DNA of 64,000 bases from Anopheles merus. Its lineage: Eukaryota > Arthropoda > Insecta > Diptera > Culicidae. Where the stretch lies: assembly GCF_017562075.2 (NCBI RefSeq), contig NC_054083.1, positions 36,497,755-36,561,754 on the forward strand, written 5' to 3'. The notes below the pieces were generated by a model. It searched no databases. It was not told the DNA's origin and was given only the letters and a program-made list of their open reading frames with translations. The position numbers and the translations under genes were made by a program. This document shows positions 29,801 to 44,400 of the stretch, piece by piece (position 1 is the stretch's first letter; each line of letters starts with the position of its first letter).

Positions 29801-32800
29801 ATTCTGAGTGATTATTGAGAGCACATGAAACGATTACATTGAACCGAGATGGCAGAATATCGTGTTCACTGCCAAGGTTCCGGACCCTGCTCCACCAAGC
29901 CAAACAAACAGTTACTTTTCTGATAAATCGTTTTGTGTAACGAAAAACCTTTCGGTCTCACACGATGATATGCACGATGATACACCCCCCCCCGTACAAG
30001 TACTTCCCAATTTTTCTCTGTCAATATTTAACCTCACAGTTTTGGTCTGCTCCATGTTCGAGTGCGAGATTATCTCCCCCTGCCAACTCGTCAAAAGTAA
30101 GCAGAGAAAACAAACCTCCACCAGCGTATGTTTGTCCCGGGCGCAAAACCTCAGAAAGCAAATCACCATAAATTTAAAACCAATCTTCTGCCAATCTACC
30201 ATCCTGACTGACCGCGAACCACGCTTTGCCGTTCGGTTCTTCTGCTTCTTTCTGTTTCTGTTTTTTTCCATCCAGCTACCTGCAAAGCTGCCGGGAGATC
30301 GGTATTCAAAATTCGCAGCTCAGCACCCGACAGCTGGTGGAGTTTGGACTGCAAGTAGCCCGTGGCATCTCGCACCTACACTCGCTCGGCGTACTGCACA
30401 AGGACATCGCTACCCGGAACTGTGTGTAAGTAATACGGGGGGAGAGGGGAGGTTTGGTGGGAGGGGGGGTTAATAGAGGGGGGAAATAAAAGCAAGTCAC
30501 ATAAACATCACCATCATCTGTAACTGATGTGCAGCGGTGGGAAATCAAATCTCTTGCCGGCGGGCTTGAAAACTGGAGCGCTGGTCCCAAAACAACATAA
30601 CAACATTTTGGGGCGAATCTCCAACCACCGCCCTAGGCGGTGGAGAATGATGGGTGCTGGGTTTGTTTTGGGCTTTCGGTTGTGTTTCTGTTTCTGTCGC
30701 TGTCGGTGGAGGCTGCGTTTGAAAGCTTCTGGATGGGTTTCGGTGGCGCCACAGCGTTACTTGGAGGATGGACTGAGTGGGCAAGGCAATGGTGCAAATA
30801 ATGTTCGATGGAATAGCAAAAACGTCCTACGCATTTCATTAACGTTTGACAGAATGGATGGAGACGAAGTTCAGTTGCAGTTTATTGCTGTCTTGTTTGT
30901 CAAATGATTTTTATGACGGATTTTGTTGTAGAATGGATGAAATAGTTTGAATAGTTAACGTACTAATAACTAAAAACATCTTAGCTGTATCCCTGAGCCT
31001 GTATCTTCCTGAATTGCATTTGTTATACATGAAACATATGATGAATACAACCAGCGTATTTTACAAAATATCAATATAAATTAGGAAAAACATCTCAAAG
31101 CTTCATGACATGAGTAACCTTTATCAAGCAAACCTATTTTTATTCGACTATTTTATTATTATTTTTTTTTCTATTTTGTAAGACTTTTTATGTTTTATGT
31201 TAAGTACATCAACGTCATTGATGAAATGAAATTTTCAGACAGAAATGACTGATATCATTTTAGCGAAATTACAAATTAGAAAGTGTGAGATGTAATAACA
31301 AAATTTGTGAAATATTTCGAGTACATTTTTCCACAAATTGTTACTAAATTAACTGAAAGAAAAGTGATCCGATTCTACAGTTCAAACGGTGGAATTTTCT
31401 CATTATCGCTGACCTGGGTGTTTTCGATCACTTTAATTCTGTTTAATTTACCAGGCCAAAGACTACAAAAATCATGCACGTACTGTTTTTGATTCTTTAG
31501 TACGCGTGCGTGTGCTTTATAGACACTCATTCACTTTAATTTAGACATTCGATTTACTTTGTTTGTAAAAGACTTAAATTTTGCTTCTCACGCAACGAAC
31601 AACAGCTTAATATTGAAGAAGTTTAATATTTATGTTATGCGTTTCCAAATACCTTGTAATTCTTGGAATGGTTTACACACATTCCTTGTCAATCCAATTT
31701 TTAAGCTTATTTAAGAATTGTTTCAATCAAAATTGCTCCGGGATTTTGCTTCATTTGTCAAACAAAACGACTCTAAACCGATTTGCCGCATCCCACATTG
31801 TGCAGATAATGGGCCCGTAAGTCGGCTTCCAAAGTATACGCACACTAACAAGAAACCACAATTCATCTCGCCCGAAAACGACTCCATTGGGAATTGAACC
31901 AGCCACCTCGAGTTTCGCCCCAAAAGAACAAGCGCAACAACAACAAAAAATCTGATCCATTTTTTGTCTTTCCTTCCCATTCCCACAACAACCACAACCA
32001 CAAAAAAAACCGCGCCCCACAGCCTAGACGTCGAGCTGAACGTTCGTGTTTGTGATAACGCCCTGTCCCGGGACGTCTTCCCGAGCGACTACCACTGTCT
32101 GGGGGACAACGAGAACCGGCCGATCAAGTGGATGGCGCTGGAAACGCTCGAGAAGAAGTTCTTCACCGCATCGAGCGACATCTGGAGCCTGGGGGTGCTG
32201 CTCTGGGAGCTCGCCACGCTAGCCGCGATGCCGTTCGAGGTAAGTCCCTAGGTTAGACGATAGGGTACAGTGACCACTTCACCGTTTATGCTAACATTAC
32301 ATCAATCACAATCAGAATCCCACCCCCCCTGCTCGAGTTGGCGTGAACGGTTGCGGTGCATTAAAATATTATATTTACTCTTACCCGGACGGGGACTCGA
32401 AGCGTACGCCCCACTAATGGCTACAGGCTTGTCTGTTTATTTATGATTTCGTCACTTGCCAAACACCCGCCCGGATCGGGCACTCGAAACACCGGAACGA
32501 ACCCAACGCAACGTACTTCAACGGCATGAAATGACACACCAGAGCGGTGGTGGAGTAGTCCGATAGTCACCCACGGGACACCCTTCAAGTCTGCCCCATT
32601 AGCGATAATGGCGATGGCGTTGACCTATTTCCGATCGTGCACTCATCGTCGGCGCCATACTTGTCGTACCTCCACACTGTCGAGTGCTGTAATTTTGATG
32701 GGTCCTGTCTCTCTCACACATACTAAACACACACACATACCAGTGACCAAATCATCGAAACTGACCGGTTTTGGCCAAAGACCACAAAACCGCATCGTTT

Positions 32801-35800
32801 GGAAATATTGGACAAAATAAACAGCAGTCTTCAGCAGTCTGGTTTGAGCGATAAATTTCCCCCGAGGAGCCAGTCAGTAAGGACATTTGGGGGTGTTTTT
32901 TTTCGCTCCCTGGTAATGTGTTACCGTCTCTGCCTTCAAGTTCCAATTTCAATTCCACCACAGCTGCGTCGCATATGCGTCTCTCTGTGTGTGTGTGTTT
33001 TATAGGCTTTCGGTTAGCCATTTTCCGAAAAGCCCATCATGGGCATTAGGCTGCGGTTGTGTGTAGCCATTACATTGATTATGAATTAATAATAAATAAC
33101 AGTCAATTAATTAAATTGATTCTTTCCGCGGTTCTTCGCGTCCCGCGCACCAAACCCTCAGCGAAAACCCAAACAGACGCGAAACGAAAATACGCCTGCA
33201 GGATTCGAATAGCTTCGGCGGATTTTGCCTTGTGGGATTTCTTCTCCCGTGCAGATCCTAACCCCCAGCGGACGGGTCAGTGGACGGTCCCGAGAGGCAG
33301 CGTGGTAATAACACTTTAAGCGCAACAATAATCATAATCATTTCGCGCTTGCTTCCCGTTCGCTTCCGATGGCATCAGCGTGATTGTGTCGCTGGCAACC
33401 CGCGCGGCTCATAAATCCGGCTAATCGTTTTCAATTCTTCATGTGCACTGGGCTGGAAGCGGTCCTTTTGCCAGATCCGGGTTTTATATAAGCTGGCCGG
33501 TTCGGTTTTATTTACTTGCCTCATCGGTAGAATATTGTCTTCCAGCTTCGATACTCATGCCTCAAAACTCGGGATCCAAGCTGAAATGGGCAGTAATGGG
33601 CAAAAGGGAATACTTTTTGCTGCTGCTTTTTTGTTCACTTCTCATCCTTGCTTTCCGTTACATTGTGGCAAGGAAAACAATGCAGCAAAACAAATTTTAC
33701 AACAAACTCACAGCTTGAAGGAACTCTCTCGCTTCCTTCTCTTTCTCATTCTATCCCTCAAAATGGTTCCTTACATTGCCCATTACGCAGCTCATTACAG
33801 GAAAGAATTCGTACCATTTTCATTCCCTTCCGAGGGGTGGTCAGGCGAAATATTTAGGCCCAGGCAATAATGTTTTGTTCACCCCGACAGTCTGCCTGCC
33901 ATTATGAGCATCGTTTTTTCCCACTCTTATGAGAGTTTCCCGGGCGCTGGGAGCAGCATAATTGCGAAACACATCCCATTTTCCGGGATTTTTTTCTTTT
34001 CTTCCATCCTCCAGAACTTCCCTTCCCCGATGGTCACTCCTTGCTTTGATCATGGGCCATGGGAATGGGAAGCGGACGGGATGCGCCCTACCCCCTGAAA
34101 GGGAGATAGCGAGTGAAGGCAAAGCAAATGTGGACGCACACGCTTCCCTCCTTTTTGAATGTTGTTTTTCCTCCCCATTCGCACTGTTGCAAAGATATTA
34201 GATTTCTTCCCCTATCGCCTTGTTTTGCCGCACAATGAACGGTGGAGGGTACGGTGGCCTGGGGACTAAATTATTTCATTGTCTTTGATCCCTTCCTTCC
34301 TTTCTGGTTTGTCCCGTGCGCTCACAGTTTTGCTCCGTTTCATCCCTATAATGTTCACCCCTTTCTGCCGTTGTCAGGGAAGGTCTGTCCGCCGTTGCGT
34401 CCCGATAAGTCCCTTACACGAGAGTTTTATTTGCTTTTCACACTCACTTAACGCATCCCCGCTATGGATGGATTGTCCTTAATGTTTTGTCCACTTCGCG
34501 CTCTTCTTTCCGTTGTGCCGTCCCGTTTGCGCGCAAGGAGATTTGTCCTTGCTTGCTGGCTGGCTGCCCATCGTCGTTTTAATAGCTGGCATTGCAAAGG
34601 ATTACTCCTTAGTGTCGTTCTGCATTACTGTACTGATGCGACATTTTATTCTCTTCTTCTTCTCTCTCTTTCGCAGGAGGTGGACTGTTTCGAATTATCG
34701 GCTTACCTACGGGATGGCTATCGGTTAGCACAGCCCGTCAACTGTCCGGATGAGTTGTAAGTATCTGCCCTTGATTATTCTTTTTTTCTTCTTTTTACAC
34801 GGCTGTTTCGATTCCACGACTAAGGCTGGTTTTGGGTGTGTGAGGAGGAAGGGTAAACTGATTAAATTATGGAAGTATTGGACAAGCGACACTTTGCTTG
34901 ATCTTGATTATATGGATGACCTAGCTCAACACGGTTTGGGGGGGTACGTTTTCACACTAAATTGAGCAATTCCATGGAGTACACTAAATTGAAGATGGTT
35001 TGTTTGTGTCGTAAAGGAATATAATAATTGAATGATGGGGGGTTTATGGGTGCCTCTTTCGAGCTATAATCTTGTGAACTGCTTCAAATGGTTTTTGACT
35101 AAAATTTGCTTCATGGTGATTTTTAACTTCCACTACCGTAAACATGGTAGTAATTTACTCTACAACTTTTTACTCAAACCAGATGAAAAATAAGTATAAA
35201 TTATGAATTTCTAAAGCAGCAGTGAGGTTATTGATTAGAATTCCATGTGTATATTAATAGTTACTTCTTCTTCTCCTTCTTTGGCACAACGACCGTGGTC
35301 GGCCAAGTTATGCCTGTACCACTAGTACCACTGGCTACACATAGCAGGATACTCAGCCGTACGTATGGTGGCACGGTCCAATCGAGGCTTGAATCCATGA
35401 CGGGCATGTTATTAGGCCATAAGAGTTGACGATCACGAGACCGGCCGCTTTAGTTATGGAAAAAATGGAGTCTGTAAACGTTTCGGGAGAGTAGATCCGG
35501 AGTTAGTTTCCTAAATTTACATCTGATCTGAAATTTTAATTGAAAATCAGTTCCGGATTCAGTATCCGTTCCAGTATTTAACTTAGTGTCAATGCTAAGC
35601 GTAGATTTTTAAATTTGGTTAATTTTCAACGATTTTGTGAAATTTGTACTAAGAGATCTTCCTCTTCTTTAATCTAAAAATAATATATTTTATTTCATTC
35701 TAATAAATAATCGGTATTGGATCCGGAATCAACACCAAAATCAGCGCTGTTGGTTGTTGAATGAAAAAAAAAATTGAGCTGTTGGTGTCAGAATTGATTC

Positions 35801-38800
35801 CGGAATCGGCTCCAGGATTGTTTGTAGAACCAAGTAGTCTCGACTGTCCACCACTAACAGTTAGGTAGGGATTGACTGTTTGAATGAGAAACGATCCATT
35901 TCCGACCATGTGGAAATGCTCCAAATACAACAAATTCACCTCGAAATAAAACCCAAATGCAATGAATCACAAACGACGACCAAATCCATCCTTTGCTACC
36001 TCATTGTAGCTTTTCATTATTAATTATGTGAACCCGCTAGTTTACTAGCGTTTTAATTATAAAACAGATAAGTAAAAAAAGAACATTTCCCATTTTATCC
36101 TCATAATTAACGAACCGTTTCAGCACCACTTCCCAGTTGCATCCTGAATCATATTCTCTCTCCCATGTTAATCTTATGCGTCACGTTCTGATGGTTTCGG
36201 TCGTAAAAATTCAATACCATTTCTAAACGAGCGACTGCCGGCCCCGCAAAATAACTGCTCTCATCAGCAGAATTTGCCGAAAAATTAATTCCGCTACTCG
36301 TTTGCTCATGTGTGTGTGTGTTTGCGTATAGGCGCCTCTGTTCAAAAGCACAGTGAACCATCAATTTGCTGTCGCCATGTTGCTGCCCTAATAAAATCGC
36401 TAACAACACATCGTAAAATGTTTATCCTTCATCATCGGGGCGCAGAGTTCAGGTTCGCACGCAACCACGCCGCAGCCATTGCCGACATGTGAAGGAAATT
36501 GGAACGATGATCTTGTTATTCTTTTTTTCGTCCTTCTCCTATCTGTCCTAACCATTCCCACGACTCAGATTATTTGATTCATCTGCATGAGCCTTCCCTA
36601 ATCGTGGCACTTCCGGGGCGAAAAAGCGCGGATACGAATCTTTTAAACACGCTGATAGCAGGCTGTACCTCGCAAAATATGCTTTTGCTACAGACGATTT
36701 GGCGAAGGAATGACTTTGCGTGAAACAATGTACAGCAACATCAACAGAACGTGGCGTAAATGATCAAATTGCAGGTTGTTAAACACTAGCGAAAAAGATC
36801 ATCCACCTTGCGCGTTTGGTACCGCATGGTCATGGTACATCAGAGTCAGCACAAACACGCACGCTTCACTGAAGAGATAGAGAGGGCGAAAAATGGCCAC
36901 AAAACTCACCTCACAGTAAGCACGATTGTGCTTCCCGTAACGGTTGTAAAGTTGCACTTTATGTCGACCCATAAAAACGTATCTTAGCACGATCGTAAAG
37001 AAGCTGCCACACATGCACACGGTGCGGCAGGCAGATGAGGTGGGTGCCGGGAACGACCGAAGAGCCCTCGAGGTGTTTATGAATAAAATTACCTCCGGCT
37101 GAAAATGGCTACCGGTACCGGGTATGGGCCGAGTATGGTAGGGCTAATAAGCGACTGTGGATTTTTTGGAAGCTGCGGGTTTGGGTTTTGATAAAAGTAA
37201 AACAAAACGGAAAAGGTATGGTTTTGTAGTTGAAAATGTATATGAAACTGTGGAGGATACGTTGTAGTTGAATTGTGGAAAATTTAACAATTTCATCATG
37301 TTTTATTTGAACAGTTCATGAGTTTGTGTTTTGTTTTTGGTCGTTTTTTTTTGCGGCTCTTAGTTTTAGTATAAGCTATGCTGTCCAACCTACTATATTA
37401 ATTCACACCGCATCTGTAGTACATTGTAATCCAGTATTTTTTACTCTTGAAATTCCAAATAACATGTGAATAAGGATAATGATACTCAACCTTCATTGTT
37501 TGTTGCATCAAACATGTGTTAATGTTGTAAATTTATAATTCTAGAATTTTTACCAGGTAATAGAGCTTTAAAACGCTGTTTCCAGAAGTAGGACATGTTT
37601 TCGACAATTATTGATATTAGGACTGATCCCATCAAAGCCATACCAGCCCTGAATCCTTTATTCATAACTTGGATCTTGGAGCTACTCCTGAATCAATCAC
37701 GGTGTTTGGAGCTACTCCTGAACCTAACCTAGTCTAGGAACCGATCCTACATCCATTCGGAAATAATCCTATTTTGTATCTTCTGGAACATATCCTCCCC
37801 AGTGCTGCAAAATGTCATGAGTATCACGAGATTTTCACCAACGAAAACAATGAAAATATCCGTGGTAGCTTGATGCTCATTGCTGATAGTCAATAAAAGT
37901 GCGTTATGACATGCAGAACACGACATGTGAATATTTGAGTCTAACGCGATACTCTGACTGACAAGCTTAACTTAATGCCGGCGCAAGCATAATCATGATT
38001 TTTTTCTGGCTGTGATCAGTGCTGCCAAATACCACTGTTTCAGTCATCAACGCTCATGATCGAAACGAAGCTCAAATCAGATCACGTACACAACTGAGAT
38101 GATCAGTGACTATACTCAAACAGTTGGAGGATCAATCACATGCTTGGTGACATTTTAATTAACTCCCAACTCTTGGTCACTTACTTGGTCATGACATTGT
38201 TGTCGGCGATAATCGCGATATACTTTGCGCGTGGGCTCTAGCAACAAAATTAGCATGCTTTCTCCCTCCATGATGATCACCGACTGAAAATGTCGCGACC
38301 AAGTGATTGAACACGAGTTGGTTGCACACAATGTCACTAAGCATGTGACGGTCGCACCAACTGTTTGAGGCTCGCCTCTGATCATTACAGTAGAGCTCGT
38401 GACGCTGAGCTGATTTTGTTTGAGCCAGAATTTGTCATGACTATGTTAGTGACATTTTGCAAAACTGATCACAGCACAAGTCACAAGTCGTGACATAGTG
38501 ACTGACCAAGCGATGGTCGCAAACATGTCATGAGCATATATTAGTCACACCAACCGTTCTGAGTATCACCTCTGATTATCACAATTGAGTATGTGACGCT
38601 GATATCGATTTTGTTTCAGTCGGATTTTTTTATGACATTGATAGTGACATTTTGCACCACTGATCCTCCCAGGCTCCCAGACTAGCCTTTAAACTCTTCC
38701 CGAACCTGACGAATGAGATGCGTAATGTAATAGCAATGTCTGATGAATGTAATGAGCATTACCCTCGGAATGTACTAGAATGTGTATATTGATCTTGGAA

Positions 38801-41460
38801 TTGGAATAGGACAATTGGAAGAAATGGTTATCAGTACGTTTAGAGATCCTATTTAAAAATATTGTTTCATATTTTAGGCCAGCTCGGTTCAACATAAATG
38901 TGATCCTATAAGCCTAACAGGTTGTCCTCTTAAATCCGAACGAACTGATGATCATTTCAAGATCAATAATCTAACAAAATGTAAACGAGCTGATTGTAAA
39001 AATTGATTGATAAGAAATGTTTCTCATAAAACTACAGCTTATTAGGGAAAAAAGTGCACAGAATGACGTAAAGCTATTATTGTTGAAGCGATAAAGCAAA
39101 CAGATTTTCGAACAGAACTCAGCAACATTAGGACATCAATAGTAGTATCAACCACTAACTAAACGTAGTAAAGCTGCATCACTATTAGCCAAGTTAGTAA
39201 CTTGCAGTTTCGCCCACAACGATTGCCAGCATAACCCTAAACCAAACATTTACCCTTCACAAACAAACCACTCCACAAACAGCCCTTAGGCAAGTGTCCT
39301 TCTCGCGTTATTATTGTGCTTGTGCCCGCCGGCACATCGCTATTCCGACTCATCCATTCTGCACTTCCGCTCTGCTCGATGTTTTTGTTTTTCCTTGCAC
39401 AAAAAATCATTTACATACCGTTACGCCTCGCCAGCAAACCGAATGGCGGGTGCTTAAAATAACGACCGACATTCACGGCTCGTGTTGTTGCTGTCAAAAC
39501 ATTCAGCCCAAACGATTTGCCAGCTCCTCTTACAATTGCCCCATCGTTCCGCCGCATCGTCCCCTTACCCATCGAAGCATCGCAATGCAACGCATCTTCC
39601 ACGCGGGAAAACACTATCAAAAGATCGTACTTGCATCTGTCTATATACCCTTATCGCCAGGACAGTTCACCACTATCGTATCGCACGATTCTGGGAAGGA
39701 AGTTCCAACCATCACTGGGCTGGAATTTAATGCTCATTTATTCCGCACAGCTACGCCCATTATCGGTGATTCTGGGAAACGCCATCTCGCCAAAACAGTT
39801 CCCCCCCCCCCCCCCTGATGCACCGCCCAAGACGCTTCACGTCCTTTTGGTGCCGCTGTGCACCGCGTGGTTCAATTCCAAGTAACCGCTCGCAACGCCT
39901 CATCACTAGCTCGGAAATGGCAAAACAAAACACCCCTCCCATCCCGTTGGATGCAAGAACCAAATGCCATTAGCTGTAAGGAAAAAGCTGTAAGCGATTC
40001 TACCCAAAAGCGCTCCCCATTTCCTTTCCCGGGAACCAACCTCTCACCTCTCGCACTGTAGAGCGGATGAAACGGTTTCATGTCGCGACAAGCGCTCTCT
40101 CGCGCAAGGCAAAAACGCGAGCGTTGCACAGGCAAGCATAAATCCGACAGGAATGCTCCCTCCCTCTGTAAGCGTGCACTGCAGGCTAATGGAGTTGAAT
40201 AATTCAACTTTTTTAAATAAAGACACCACTACCACACAAGGGCAGTGCTAGCCTGCATGCAAAACACGAACACGACGAAAAGGACGCGCGGCTGCCGTTG
40301 CGATGTAACGATGTCGCCAATCTTTATTTCCTTCCGATAGCGCTTTTGAGAAGGAAACACAGGGAACACAGGGACACAACCACAACAAACAAACAAACAG
40401 ACATTGAGCAGAAAAAGAAGAAAAAAATCGCACAGCATCACCAAGTTGGTCCGTTTTACATCCCGCCCCAAGCTCTCTCCGCTCTCTCGCTCGAGTGGCA
40501 CACGTTCGATGGGAAAAGTTTCCACTAAAGTATGGCCAAAAAGTGTCGCCCGCTTCCGCAGTGTTCGGGATCATAAAGTGCAAATAAAAGCCTTCACCGT
40601 GTCTGCGAGAGCGCACAAACGCGACGGAAAGTGAAGCATAAACTAAGGGAAAAGTTGTTCGGATTGTTTTTTTTTTTTTGGTTCTTGCTTGTCGCCCGCG
40701 AATGAACCTCATTTTACGACAACTTTACGGACAAGGGATGCATATTATGGGAGGTGATGGGATGGGAGGGAGTTGGCGTTGAGATTGGTTGCGGAATGTT
40801 TTTTTCCTGCGTACGGTTTGATGTGCGTTGCTGTTTTGATTTATTGGTTTTGAGAGCTGTGGAGTACTTTTTTTTTGGGCGACACTAATTTTGTTTTTAT
40901 ATCGATGGCGTTTTATTGCACTTTGTTTGAAGTTGGATTGTTTGTTTGCTGTGGGTGTCATGTTTGGTTAGCCATTTGTAAGCATTGATTTACATGCGTC
41001 ATGCCGGAATATACTTTTTTCCTTGATTCGATCGTTGTGAACAAGTTATTGCATTATCTTGTTTTTATTGTTGATTTTCAGTATTTCTTGCTTGTTTTTA
41101 GCTGTTGTTATTGTTTGTTTGCTTGCTTTTTATTGGTAAATTTACCTTGTTTCTTGGAAAAACGAACCTCTCTGGTCTATATGTTTTATAGAGCATTGCG
41201 CTTAGAAGTAGTAGCATTTCTGAGCATCGTTTTCTTGTTTGGTATTAACTTCGTTCGGGCCGGTCTGGTTGTACAGTTGTCAACTCGTACGACGTAACAA
41301 TATGCCCGTCATGGGTTCAAGTCCCGAATAGACCGTGCCCCCATACGTAGGACTGACTATCCTGCTATGGTAACAACAATAAGTCACTGAAAGCCAAGCT
41401 CACTTCACTAGTGGGTACTGGCAGGCCTTGACCGACAGCGGTTGTTGTGCCAAAGAAGAA

Positions 41461-41491
<31 letters not shown>

Positions 41492-44400
41492 AAGAAGAAG
41501 AAGATTAACTTCGTTCAATTTCATTATTTCTTTACAACATTACTTACAGTTAATTCTTTCTACGGTGAACCGCGAAGGTGCCTACAGCTGAGAATAACAT
41601 TAAACTTACAGACACTCTATAAATATGTTTCTGTGGGGTTCGAAGAAATATCAGTATTTTAGAATAATCTGTGACCAGCCTTTCAACCCCTCCACTTTAG
41701 AGAATTTAAGTTTTGTACATTGAGGACTGGGCCTGCTGTAAGAATATTCAAAACTGCTCACGGTTTCGCGATATCCGTTATCTCAACCATCTTGCTCCCT
41801 TAACTTGGACTCTCTCGTTCCTTGGAGATGCCCTAAAACGACTTTACAGGACTGGTCGATCAGTTCCATAAGGTACATTTCTAAAAAGGGACAAAAATGC
41901 CTCTCATCATCTTCATCCAGAACACGGCTAGGACTGGCTTACGTCAGATTTGGACCGAATCCATATCCCAGAGGTCTTTCTGCGTACTGGTACTATGTAG
42001 ATGTGCCATAGCATCATCAGTTTTGACAAGAACATTGAATTGAACTGTACCATGCTTAGTTTCCATGCAGCTATCGGTGCTGACCTTTGACCCGAGATAT
42101 ATAAAATCTTGGACAACCTCAAAGAGGCTATCCGTACGTCATTCCTTCGAAGGATTTGCTGGTGATCCATCAGTTTGGTCTTTGTGTCGTTTATTTGCAT
42201 TGTGAGGTTCTCTGCCACCTTGGAAGGTCTCAGCTACATTCATAGTCAGATTTGGTTCTAGTCTCGTCCGGCCCGGCCTCTCATTTACAAGAATAAAAAA
42301 TTCTACTAATGAGGCTTCAAACTAAATCACAGAGGACTTGTGACCAACTATAGCTATGTCAAAGCAGAAGGAGAAAATATTACATAGCTAGAACATGGCT
42401 CATATTTAGTTCGTTTCTATGCAATTGGCAAAATAAAGGGAATATTACAACACAAATTCAAAACAAATAAGACAATATAAAATCACCGTATTTTTTAATA
42501 CAAAATAAGTATCCTACATGCATCCTACATGTATCTCTTACATGCATTTCTTATTCACTTCATAAAACAAAGTACATATGTCACCCAGCGAACACTGTTC
42601 GCCGCTTTGTCGAACGAACCATTGTCTTTGTCCACTGTCGCACCGCCAATCTCCGCTATTGTAATGCAAATGTTGTTCTACCGCTTAAGCCTTACCCTGC
42701 TGGTGCCATTGTGCAAATATGTAGCATAAAATTAACAAAAGTTTAAGCTGCAATAATTCGCCCCATGCCGCCACTCGCTGACTCTTTGAATGTTCACAGT
42801 TTCTTTTTTGTAAGCTGCATGAAACGCGAACTGCTCCATTAGAACGCTGCAGATGCTTCACGCCACCGAAACGAAACAATGCTCACCAGCAGCAGCCAAA
42901 AACACGAGCTGACAACAGCAAAGCAAACAACACGCCAATCCTTTTTGGTCGTTGTGTTTTGGCCCAAACCAACGGAACGGCTTTTAGGCAGTGTCCCCTC
43001 AACCATCGCGTATCTGTTCCTTCGCCTTACCAAGAGGCCACTTAAGCACTTGACCATTGTTTACAGCTTTATGCAAAGCAGAGTCAACTGAATAATGAAT
43101 GCTTAAGCACTTGCGTCATATTTTCGGGCCATCCCTCCCGCTCCATGCGCCGTAACATTAGCGGAACGGATGGTGTGCCCCAGCTCCGGACCAGCCCAAG
43201 AAAAGGATAAGCCAAATGGCGTACAAATTATAATCTGTCCCTCTGTCCAACGGGATCGAAGAAAAATGAACAGCACTAACGGAGAACACAACAGTTGCAC
43301 TGACGGGTGGAAGATGGTTTTTGATCTTGTCCTTGCGCTTTGTGCCGCTGGACGACATCCGTATCCTTCACCAACAAACTAGCTGGCTGATGATGGTTCT
43401 GCTTTTGGTTGGGTACGTGTGTTTGTGTCGTAGATCATTTCAACTCAATTGAATCGAGTGTAGGCTTCCGGGGCCGTCGGGGATACAGAAGCAGCCACAA
43501 TTTGGTCATTACAACGAGTTGTAGGGGAAGTAATTGAGATAAATAAACTCCCCTCACAGAAAGCGGCAAGAAAACCTCACAACCACACAAAACTATCTTC
43601 CATTTCAAGGAAAGAACCACACAAGAAGAAAAAAACCAACGCAAAGTGTATGTCGCCCGCAAGCTAATTGAAAGACAAATTAATCACTTTAGATTTATTA
43701 ATTCAATTATCGTGGCATCCGTTCCGATTCGCGCCTTCTCGTGAGGGGAGAACACTTGCACACTTTACGAAGAGCGTTTTCGGACAGTTTCCACTGTATA
43801 TGTCTGTGCTAATAAATTTTATCTCATCTCACCGACGAGTCGAGTCCATTGCGTTTGCCAGCTTTGGGACGTTGAGTGACGCATAAAATTGTCCCAGCTG
43901 GCTGGAGGGTTGGAGTGGACGAATGATTGTCATCTTCGCGAGAACGGTTTATTTGGACATAATTTTGGGGTTTTACTATCCGTCTGACAGTGGCGCTGTG
44001 TCGCTGTTCATACAATGCTAAGCTTGGTGTAAGCCGTAAAAGAATGAGGTCTATATGCTAAGATAATCGCATAAGGCTTTTGTTTAGCAATTTAAGGGCT
44101 GTATTGTAGCTCTCGTTTATAGGACGTTTACGTCAAAAAGATTGTCGTTTTAGAGCGCTTAATTTATTGTAGATCTCATTATGATCATAAGCTGTCCCCG
44201 TGGTGCTGTCGACGAGTTGTATGAAATAATAACATGTCCGTCATGGTGTCCAATTTTGAAATAAACTTATTCTTTTTCTAGTAGCTTTGCAAGCCTTACT
44301 GTCTAGCTAGGCATCATAGATCCAGTGCAACGTAGTTCATCTGCATTTATTGAGACAGGATATTCTAAGAGCATTGCCTTTTTTCGTGGAAAATTTGGGT

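Noticed and set aside
31885..31925. tRNA-like B box on the minus strand (GGTTCAATTCC)
   Set aside because: No A box, acceptor stem or cloverleaf could be drawn around it.
36799..37020. Minus-strand open frame ending at a good GTGAGT donor (GKHNRAYCE before the splice site)
   Set aside because: No matching acceptor, second exon or recognisable domain was found. A single open frame inside a transposon-rich intron is weak evidence for a nested gene.
39294..39885. Overlapping open frames up to 174 residues on the plus strand
   Set aside because: Low-complexity mixed composition, no domain motif, and equally long frames on the other strand. Likely chance in a GC-richer intron segment.
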